Source of the DNA: Fidelibacterota bacterium UBA7303
GTDB lineage: Bacteria; Fidelibacterota; Marinisomatia; Marinisomatales; UBA1611
Assembly: GCA_002471805.1 (NCBI GenBank)
Contig: DKQR01000056.1
Span: 1 to 23,411 of the forward strand
Length of the DNA: 23,411 nt
Reading direction: 5' to 3'
Shown: one piece after another, positions 15,063 through 21,978 of the stretch
Position numbering within the stretch: the stretch's first letter is position 1
Layout of the letters: each line of letters starts with the position of its first letter
Made by a program: the position numbers and the translations under genes
Notes under the pieces: generated by a model
What the model was told of the DNA's origin: nothing
Database searches by the model: none
What the model saw: the letters and a program-made list of their open reading frames with translations, nothing else

Positions 15063-16508
15063 TCAGATTGTTGCTTCCAGTTTTTCCGCAGCTTCTGTTA
15101 TCATTTTCCAGGCCTGCCGTACATGTTTTCCTGTTGTGTGCACCTGGCCTATACAAAGCCTGAGTGTGTACTTTCCAGACAGTTTTGTATGCGTTAAATA
15201 CAGATTCCCGCTGCTATTCAAATCTGCCAAAAGCAATTCATTGAATTTATCCGACGCCCTGTAGCGAAAACAAACTAGGTTTAAGGGAGCAGGCGCCATA
15301 AGCTGGAACCGATCATTTGCTTCAACCCAACCAGCGAATTCCTGACCTAATGCAACATGTCTCCGTATGTACTTTCGCAATCCTTCCACGCCATAATATC
15401 GAATCACGCTCCAGAGTTTTAAGGATCGGAAACGCCTGCCAAGAGGAATATGCCAGTCACGATAATCAAATACTGCTCCTGATTGTGTTGCCTGGTTTTT
15501 TAAATACTCTGGCAAAACACTTAAAGAATTAATTAGTTCATTCCGATCAGCTACATAGAAGCAACTGCAATCGAAATTAGTCAGCATCCATTTATGAGGA
15601 TTGAAAGTATAACTGTCTGCCAACTCTAATCCTTCTTGTATATAGCGATATTCCGGACAAAGGGCCGCTGTTCCAGCCATGGCAGCATCCACATGAAGCC
15701 ATATATTATATATTCCGCAGATCGCTCCTATTTTTTTGAGTGGATCAAAAGCCGTACTGGATGTTGTCCCTACTGTGGCGCATACATACACTGGTATATA
15801 TCCATCTTTTATATCTTGTTCTATTTTATCTTGTAGGTCATCAGGGTTCATTGCAAAAGAATCATCTACATTTATAAATCGTAGGTTTTTTCGACCTAAC
15901 CCTGCAACCATCACAGCTTTTTCGATGGAAGAATGCGCTTGGCTCGAAGCATAAACGGTCATTTTATCTCTGCAACCGATTTCATTGGATTTACCCTTTG
16001 TGGCTCTTTCCCTAGCTGCGATTAAGGCACAAAGAGAGGAACTTGAAGCTGTATCCTGGATTACCCCGCCTCCTGTACCTGTGGATTTAAAACGGTCTGG
16101 AAGATCCAGCATATCGGCCAGCCAATCGAGAACATGTGTTTCCAGTTCTGTACAAGCCGGGCTTGTTGACCATAACATGCCATTTATTCCCAGCCCGCTG
16201 GAAATGAGATCTGCCAGGATTGCGGGGCCGCTGGTATTGCAGGGGAAGTAACCAAAAAAGTTGGGTGACTGCCAGTGGGTTATTCCAGGAATTATAAGTT
16301 GATTGAGATCATGTATAATTGTTTCCATAGATTCCCCACTATCGGGGGGAGCATCCGGGAGTCTGGATTTTATAGCACCTGGTGTCACCTGAGACAGCAC
16401 CGGATATGAATCTACATTTTCATAATAATCAGCGATCCAGTCAATAACAGCATAACCTGTTTTTCTAAATTCTGCAGGGGTCATATGAAGAGATTTTTGT
16501 TTATCCAT
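15063..16508 (-). CDS. PLP-dependent aromatic-L-amino-acid-decarboxylase-type enzyme
   Basis: A 481-residue fold-type I PLP enzyme of the group II decarboxylase family. The family N-terminal block is present (ITHWQSPNFFGYFPCNTSGP, then MLWSTSPACTELE). His192 (SSQAHSSIEKA) would stack on the cofactor, Asp274 (LHVDAAMAG) would bind the pyridine nitrogen, and Lys306 in TFNPHKWML forms the Schiff base. Similarity in style is to aromatic amino-acid decarboxylases (DOPA, tryptophan, tyrosine or phenylalanine) rather than glutamate decarboxylase. The GRRFRSLKLWSVIRYYG and YTLRLCIG segments near the C-terminus agree. It is transcribed towards the permease/M20 pair and away from the amidinotransferase operon, sharing a 220-base divergent region with the latter. 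The amine product and its purpose are unknown. Confidence 0.92.
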   Translation of the reverse strand: MDKQKSLHMTPAEFRKTGYAVIDWIADYYENVDSYPVLSQVTPGAIKSRLPDAPPDSGESMETIIHDLNQLIIPGITHWQSPNFFGYFPCNTSGPAILADLISSGLGINGMLWSTSPACTELETHVLDWLADMLDLPDRFKSTGTGGGVIQDTASSSSLCALIAARERATKGKSNEIGCRDKMTVYASSQAHSSIEKAVMVAGLGRKNLRFINVDDSFAMNPDDLQDKIEQDIKDGYIPVYVCATVGTTSSTAFDPLKKIGAICGIYNIWLHVDAAMAGTAALCPEYRYIQEGLELADSYTFNPHKWMLTNFDCSCFYVADRNELINSLSVLPEYLKNQATQSGAVFDYRDWHIPLGRRFRSLKLWSVIRYYGVEGLRKYIRRHVALGQEFAGWVEANDRFQLMAPAPLNLVCFRYRASDKFNELLLADLNSSGNLYLTHTKLSGKYTLRLCIGQVHTTGKHVRQAWKMITEAAEKLEATI

Positions 16509-16650
16509 TATTATTTCTTTCTTTTTTTAGTTTCTTAATAATTCTAGGGAATTATACCAGTATTCATTCATTTAAAAAATGTCATATTGAAAATGGTGTC
16601 CAATTCCTAGGTAAGATTTTTTACAATCGATCTGGTCCTTTTAAGTAATT

Positions 16651-16678
16651 TTGCCGTTCATTATTTCAAAAGTATAAT
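16651..16678 (+). promoter_or_regulatory. Candidate promoter of the amidinotransferase-MttB operon
   Basis: In the 220-base divergent region (16509-16728), TTGCCG at 16651-16656 and TATAAT at 16673-16678 are separated by 16 bases, a reasonable sigma-70-type arrangement about 50 bases before the ATG at 16729. The same region is AT-rich and holds a near-perfect inverted repeat (16544-16553 CTAGGGAATT and 16602-16610 AATTCCTAG) that could be an operator. I see no gene in this stretch. Confidence 0.4.
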
Positions 16679-16728
16679 TAAATATATACTATATTAAATT
16701 TCTCCTAATATGATAAGAAAATAATTAT

Positions 16729-17610
16729 ATGAATTTTGGCTGTCAAAACATGGTTGATCCCATCCGAAGGGTACTTATGAAGCATCCCCGGGAAGCTTAT
16801 CAAAACCAAAATTTTCTTAATGATAAATCTCCGCAGCTAAATTATTACGGCATACCAAATTTTGATAAAGCAATTGCACATTACGAATCTTTCGCAAAAT
16901 TAATAACATCATTTGGTGCTGAAATTCATTTTTTACCTATTGATGAATCCACATCTCTCGATTCGGTATACACCCACGACCCTTGTGTAATCACTAATGG
17001 CGGCGGCATTCTCTGCAACATGGGAAAAGAAGGGCGGCTTTCCGAACCGGACGCTGTTAAGGACTACTTCGAATCCATAGACATACCTATCCTTGGGGAA
17101 ATTGAAGCGCCCGGAACCTTGGAAGGTGGAGATATTGTATGGCTTAATGAACGAATCGCAGCCGTTGGGGAAGGATACCGATCCAATGCCGAAGGAATAC
17201 GGCAATTCAAGGCATTATTAGGAAATCTGGTTGATGAAGTAATTTCAGTCCCCCTACCCCATTGGACCGGTCCTGGAGATTGTCTTCATCTTATGAGCAA
17301 TATTTCTCCTATAGACCATGATCTATACTTGGTGTATTCCCGGTTGCTTCCGGTACCATTCAGAAAATATCTTCTCCATCACCAAATACAGCTTATTGAA
17401 GTTCCTGACAAAGAATATGATTCCATGGGCTGCAATGTTTTAGCTCTTGCACCGCGAAAAGTGATCATGATAGAAGGCAACCCAATCACCCGACAACTGC
17501 TTGAACATGAAGGTGTGGAAATTCACACCTACGATGGTTCAGAAATCTCGCTGAAAGGTGCAGGCGGTCCCACCTGTTTAACCCGTCCTTTTCTAAGATC
17601 GGCATTGTGA
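16729..17610 (+). CDS. Amidinotransferase-superfamily hydrolase (dimethylarginine dimethylaminohydrolase-like)
   Basis: A 293-residue protein of the guanidino-modifying superfamily, which includes dimethylarginine dimethylaminohydrolase (DDAH) and arginine deiminase. The active-site set is complete: Asp84 (YTHDPCVI), Glu132 and Asp135 (GTLEGGDIVWL), His187 (GDCLHLMSNISPID) and the nucleophile Cys283 (GGPTCLTRPF). Length agrees with DDAH rather than with the longer arginine deiminases. DDAH would release dimethylamine and citrulline from N,N-dimethylarginine, but the substrate cannot be proven from sequence. It is the first gene of a five-gene run whose other members are methylamine- or folate-type enzymes, which makes a methylated-nitrogen substrate attractive. 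Its stop overlaps the next start by four bases (GTGA). Confidence 0.87.
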   Translation: MNFGCQNMVDPIRRVLMKHPREAYQNQNFLNDKSPQLNYYGIPNFDKAIAHYESFAKLITSFGAEIHFLPIDESTSLDSVYTHDPCVITNGGGILCNMGKEGRLSEPDAVKDYFESIDIPILGEIEAPGTLEGGDIVWLNERIAAVGEGYRSNAEGIRQFKALLGNLVDEVISVPLPHWTGPGDCLHLMSNISPIDHDLYLVYSRLLPVPFRKYLLHHQIQLIEVPDKEYDSMGCNVLALAPRKVIMIEGNPITRQLLEHEGVEIHTYDGSEISLKGAGGPTCLTRPFLRSAL

Positions 17611-18836
17611 GTTACAATAATCAATTCACTGCTGAAACACAGTTGAAGGTATCGCCATTTTTCGAGCGGACATCCAAATTGAATGAATCCCAGGAATGGC
17701 GCCGCTGGTCAGGATACCTGGCTGCCACAAATTATGAGCTCACCCACGAAAATGAATATTTCGCCATCCGCACCAAGGCCGCTCTTCTGGATATTACACC
17801 GCTATACAAATATATCATAGAAGGCCCTGAGGCCCAGAGATTCCTGGACCGTTTGGTGACAAGAAACATTTACATTTGCAAGGTAGGGCAGGTTATGTAC
17901 ACGCCATGGTGTGATGAATATGGCAAGGTGATTGATGATGGTACGGTTCAGCGATTATCGGAACATAAATTCCGAATCACCAGTGCGGAACCCAATCTAG
18001 AATGGCTGCAATATAATGCCACCGGTATGGATCTAATCATTTCTGATGATTCAGTCTCTACCGCTGCGCTGGCGCTCCAGGGTCCCAATTCGCGGGTGAT
18101 TCTCAATACCACTGCCAATGATTCTTTGGACAGTCTAAAATTTTTCTGGATGATGGATACAAAGTTCGGAGATATCCCAGTATCTATTTCCCGTACTGGG
18201 TATACTGGTGATCTTGGGTTTGAAATATGGCTGGATCCAAAAGATGCCCTATCCGTGTGGGACCTGCTTTTAGAAAAAGGTAACCCATACGGTATTACAC
18301 CTACCGGACTCCAGGCCCTGGATATAGCCCGTATCGAGGCAGGTTTGATCTTATTGGATGTGGATTATATTTCATCCCGTCACGCCATCATTGAGGCCAG
18401 AAAATCATCACCCTACGAGCTGGGGCTGGGCTGGGCAGTAAAAATGCAGAAGAAAGATTTTATCGGAAAACAAGCTCTTCAAAGAGAAGTGGCTGGCGGC
18501 TCGGAATGGGAATTCATGGGTATTGAAATTCAATGGTCGGAATTGGAAAACCATTATCGAAATGTTGGTCTGGCTCCAAGACTCCCCTCCACGGCCTGGC
18601 GGACCAGCACACCTTTATATTACAATCAGGAGCAGGTGGGCTATGCCACCAGCGGTGCGTGGTCACCGATCTTAAAAAGATATATCGCCCTGGCACATAT
18701 TAAAAGCCCTTTTGCAAAAGAAGGGACTGTACTCGATTTTGAACTGAAGGTGGAACATTATAGAAAACTGACTCCTGCGCAGATTGTGAAAACACCCTTT
18801 TTTGACCCGGAGCGTAAACGTTCATGCCCGAAATAA
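17607..18836 (+). CDS. GcvT-like aminomethyltransferase-family protein
   Basis: A 409-residue protein of the GcvT/DmdA/sarcosine-oxidase-alpha family, which binds tetrahydrofolate and transfers one-carbon units. Visible family segments are WSGYLAATNYELTHENEYFA, AALLDITPLYKYIIEG, YTPWCDEYGKVIDDGTVQRL (with the IDD near the folate site), LALQGPNSR and ISRTGYTGDLGFEIW (195-208), followed by GLQALDIARIEAGLILLDVDY. It is longer than the glycine-cleavage T protein, and no gcvH or gcvP is nearby, so a glycine-cleavage role is unlikely. It starts at GTG overlapping the previous stop and overlaps the following FAD oxidoreductase by 13 bases. I infer that it captures formaldehyde-level carbon on folate from an amine oxidised by its FAD neighbours, as in dimethylglycine or sarcosine oxidation. 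Confidence 0.87.
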   Translation: MSYNNQFTAETQLKVSPFFERTSKLNESQEWRRWSGYLAATNYELTHENEYFAIRTKAALLDITPLYKYIIEGPEAQRFLDRLVTRNIYICKVGQVMYTPWCDEYGKVIDDGTVQRLSEHKFRITSAEPNLEWLQYNATGMDLIISDDSVSTAALALQGPNSRVILNTTANDSLDSLKFFWMMDTKFGDIPVSISRTGYTGDLGFEIWLDPKDALSVWDLLLEKGNPYGITPTGLQALDIARIEAGLILLDVDYISSRHAIIEARKSSPYELGLGWAVKMQKKDFIGKQALQREVAGGSEWEFMGIEIQWSELENHYRNVGLAPRLPSTAWRTSTPLYYNQEQVGYATSGAWSPILKRYIALAHIKSPFAKEGTVLDFELKVEHYRKLTPAQIVKTPFFDPERKRSCPK

Positions 18837-20404
18837 AAAAATACGATGCTATTGTCATTGGTGGTGGCCACAATGGCTTAACCGCAGCTGCCTATCTGGG
18901 GCAGGCTGGGAAAAAAGTATTGGTGCTGGAACGCCGTCATGTCCTAGGTGGTGCGGCAGTCACAGAAGAAGTATTTCCAGGGTTTAAATTTTCGGTCTGC
19001 TCCTATGTGGTAAGCCTTATGAAACCCAATGTAATGCGGGAACTGATGCTGCCCAGGTTTGGTCTGGAATTGCTTCCTCTGGAAAGCACTTTTACCCCCT
19101 TGGATAATGACTATTTGCTTCGCACAGCAGACGGCGATCAAACCTATAGGGAGATTGCTCGTCATTCTGCGCAGGATGCAGAGACCTATATGCGGTTTGG
19201 GCCCCTCATGGGCCAGATCGGGATGGCAGTTCGTCCCATCCTAGAAACCATTGCTCCCAATGCCATCCGGCCAACCATATCTGACCTTTCATCCGGAAAA
19301 AAATTATTGGATCATATTAAATCGTTGAGTAGCGAACAATTTGAATATTTAACCAAACTCATGACTATGAGTTCAGCAGATTTTCTGGATGAATGGTTCG
19401 AATTTGAGCCTCTTAAAGCCACTATGTCTACCAGTGGTATTATTGGCACCTTTATGGGTCCCCGATCCCCCGGTTCAGCTTACGTAATGCTGCACCATTA
19501 CATGGGCGATATCGATGGTGCCTTTCGTGCCTGGGGGTTCCAGCGCGGTGGAACCGGTGCTGTCAGTATGGCCATTGCACGGTCGGCTGAACACTATGGG
19601 GCAGATATCATGACCGAAGCGCCTGTAGAAAAAGTTATTGTAAAAAATGGTCGCGCTATCGGTGTTGCCCTCGAAAATGGGGATGAATACGGTTCTAATA
19701 TTGTTATTTCTGGATTGGACCCAAAATTATCTTTTTTGAAATTATTGGATGAACATGACCTTCCATCTGATTTTGTCCAGGATATTAAACATTTTCGAAT
19801 CCGAGGTTCCTCAGGTAAAGTAAACCTGGCCTTGGATGGACTCCCTAACTTTACCTGTTTACCGGGTGGAGGGCACCACCTTCGAGGCGCTATTTCCATC
19901 AGTCCAAGCTATGATCATCTTGAAAAAGCATACGATGATGCCAAGTATGGTAATTTCTCTCAAAAACCATTTATGGATATTATTCTACCATCTGTTTTAG
20001 ACCCCGACATGGCGCCGCCGGGGAAACATGTTATGTCCTGCTTTGTGCAGTACGCACCTTACGATATTAATGGCGGATGGGACGATCATAAACGGGAAGC
20101 ATTCGGTGACGCGGTTGTAAATGCTATCGCAGAGTATGCACCCAATATCAAAGATATTATCCTGCACCGACAGGTACTGACCCCTGCTGATTTGGAATCT
20201 ATTTTTGGTCTGACCGAGGGTAATATTTTCCATGGAGAATTGACACTCCAACAATTGTTCTCATTGCGCCCTGCAGTGAAATGGGCAGACTATTCAACAC
20301 CAGTTAAAAATTATTATCAGTGTGGATCAGGGACTCACCCGGGCGGCGGAATCACTGGCTCCCCAGGTGAAATGGCAGCAAAAAAGATTTTAGGAATCTG
20401 GTAA
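18824..20404 (+). CDS. PYROXD2-like FAD-dependent oxidoreductase (first of tandem pair)
   Basis: A 526-residue flavoprotein. The FAD-binding Rossmann motif is IVIGGGHNGLTAAAYLG (GGGHNG at 13-18), with Glu36 in VLVLERRHVLGGAA for the ribose. AVTEEVFPGFKFSVCSYVVS matches the PYROXD2 (pyridine nucleotide-disulfide oxidoreductase domain 2) branch of the phytoene-desaturase-like superfamily rather than carotenoid enzymes. The C-terminal SGTHPGGGITGSPG closes the FAD site. Substrates for this branch are not established; neighbouring GcvT-like and MttB-like genes suggest amine oxidation. It overlaps the GcvT-like gene by 13 bases and the next oxidoreductase by one base (TAATG). The family is often auto-annotated as phytoene desaturase, which the context does not support. 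Confidence 0.9.
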   Translation: MPEIKKYDAIVIGGGHNGLTAAAYLGQAGKKVLVLERRHVLGGAAVTEEVFPGFKFSVCSYVVSLMKPNVMRELMLPRFGLELLPLESTFTPLDNDYLLRTADGDQTYREIARHSAQDAETYMRFGPLMGQIGMAVRPILETIAPNAIRPTISDLSSGKKLLDHIKSLSSEQFEYLTKLMTMSSADFLDEWFEFEPLKATMSTSGIIGTFMGPRSPGSAYVMLHHYMGDIDGAFRAWGFQRGGTGAVSMAIARSAEHYGADIMTEAPVEKVIVKNGRAIGVALENGDEYGSNIVISGLDPKLSFLKLLDEHDLPSDFVQDIKHFRIRGSSGKVNLALDGLPNFTCLPGGGHHLRGAISISPSYDHLEKAYDDAKYGNFSQKPFMDIILPSVLDPDMAPPGKHVMSCFVQYAPYDINGGWDDHKREAFGDAVVNAIAEYAPNIKDIILHRQVLTPADLESIFGLTEGNIFHGELTLQQLFSLRPAVKWADYSTPVKNYYQCGSGTHPGGGITGSPGEMAAKKILGIW

Positions 20405-21975
20405 TGGCCCAGTTTGATGCAATTGTTATCGGCAGTGGTGTGAACAGTCTGGTCACGGCAGCCATACTAGGTAAAGCAGGTAAAAAAGTTCTGGTCCTTG
20501 AATCCCGTAATGAAGTAGGCGGGCTAGCATCAACTTTGGAGTTCGCCCCCGGGTTCAAATGCAATATAATCCATGATACCTTGAAATGGATTGACCCAAG
20601 GGTCATGACCGAATTAAACCTGGAATCTCACGGTTTAGAATGGATAATACCGAATGTTGTTCGAATTGCATTAGGGAAGAATGATAAGCATATTACATTC
20701 CATCGTGATCCAAAAAAAACAGCCGACTCCATTGCACATCTTTCCAAAAAAGATGCTGACGTTTGGGAAGAATTCATAACTTATATTGATAAATCTGTCA
20801 ATTTCTTAGAAAGGCTTTACCAATTGACACCGCCCAGTGTCCCCAATATGGGACTTTCTGAAGCATTATCCATGCGTTCAATGTTAGGTCCAGTATTTAA
20901 GCACGGTTCCCGCGGTGTTGTAGATCTGATGCGCGTAATGCCCATGATGATGCCGGAACTGATGGACGAATGGTTTGAAAATGCATTGCTGCGCAGTGCT
21001 GTGGCCACTGCCGGAATCCATCATTTATCTTTCGGCCCCTTCGCCGCTGGTACGGGATACAATCTATTGCACCAGCACACCCACAGCGGTGGTGTATTCC
21101 ACAATATAAAATTTGCAAAAGGAGGTACGATAGGATTAGCCAATGCATTGAAAACAGTGGCTGAATCTTACAACGTTACGATTGAAACCAATTCACAAGT
21201 GAGTTCAATCGATACGGATAATGATATTTGCAACGGTGTTACCCTTGTGAATGGAAAATCAATTAAGGCAAGCATCACTGTATCCGGTCTTGATCCTCAG
21301 AATACATTTATTAATCTTGTTGGGGCACCAAAATTGAACCCAAATTTTCAGACACAACTCCGAAATATTAAATATCGTGGCAGTACTGCCCGGATTCACT
21401 TTGCTTTAAAAGATTTACCCCAGATCAATAATATTTCAGCGGAAATGATGAAAACCGTATTTTCTATCGCTCCAACGATTGAGTACCAAGAAAAAGCTGC
21501 CGATTCTGTTAAATATGGAATTGTAGCCAACGAGCCAACTGTGGAATTCACCATCCCATCTTTTATAAACCCTGATTTTGCACCAGATAGTAAACACGTT
21601 CTCTCTGCCACGGTTCAATATGCCCCCTATCATTTGCGTAATCAGAAATGGACCAATTCAATAAAAGAAGATTTAATTAAAACTGTGACCCAAATGTTGG
21701 AAAATTATATTCCAAATTTTCCAACATTAATCGAATCATCAATGGCGATTTCACCTCCAGATCTGGAAAGTGAATTTGGGCTTACGGAAGGGAACCTGAA
21801 CCATGGTGAAATGACCCTTGATCAGTTTATGTTTATGCGTCCCACTATAAGTGCCGCCCAGTATAGTACACCCATTGGGAATCTTTATATCTGCGGTCCA
21901 GGGACACACCCCGGCGGGGGGCTTCATTGTACAAATGGCTTCAATACAGCACAAAAAATCATAAAAGACTATTAA
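20404..21975 (+). CDS. PYROXD2-like FAD-dependent oxidoreductase (second of tandem pair)
   Basis: A 523-residue flavoprotein clearly paralogous to the gene before it: both share GKAGKKVLVLE/GQAGKKVLVLE, PGFK, FGLTEGN, HGEMTLDQFM/HGELTLQQLF and the C-terminal GTHPGGG block. The Rossmann motif here is IVIGSGVNSLVTAAILG, with Ser15 in place of the third glycine of GxGxxG. Divergence is spread along the protein, so this is an old duplication. Equal lengths and one-base overlap suggest the two subunits are made in similar amounts and may pair, or act on successive intermediates. Three bases separate its stop from the GTG of the MttB-like gene. Confidence 0.9.
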   Translation: MAQFDAIVIGSGVNSLVTAAILGKAGKKVLVLESRNEVGGLASTLEFAPGFKCNIIHDTLKWIDPRVMTELNLESHGLEWIIPNVVRIALGKNDKHITFHRDPKKTADSIAHLSKKDADVWEEFITYIDKSVNFLERLYQLTPPSVPNMGLSEALSMRSMLGPVFKHGSRGVVDLMRVMPMMMPELMDEWFENALLRSAVATAGIHHLSFGPFAAGTGYNLLHQHTHSGGVFHNIKFAKGGTIGLANALKTVAESYNVTIETNSQVSSIDTDNDICNGVTLVNGKSIKASITVSGLDPQNTFINLVGAPKLNPNFQTQLRNIKYRGSTARIHFALKDLPQINNISAEMMKTVFSIAPTIEYQEKAADSVKYGIVANEPTVEFTIPSFINPDFAPDSKHVLSATVQYAPYHLRNQKWTNSIKEDLIKTVTQMLENYIPNFPTLIESSMAISPPDLESEFGLTEGNLNHGEMTLDQFMFMRPTISAAQYSTPIGNLYICGPGTHPGGGLHCTNGFNTAQKIIKDY

Positions 21976-21978
21976 CCA

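Noticed and set aside
17607..18836. DmdA (DMSP demethylase) call for the GcvT-like protein
   Set aside because: It belongs to the same superfamily but is longer, and lies with amine- and flavin-type genes; I see no feature specific to DmdA.
18824..21975. Carotenoid phytoene desaturases
   Set aside because: Sequence blocks match PYROXD2-like proteins, and no phytoene synthase or other carotenoid gene is nearby.
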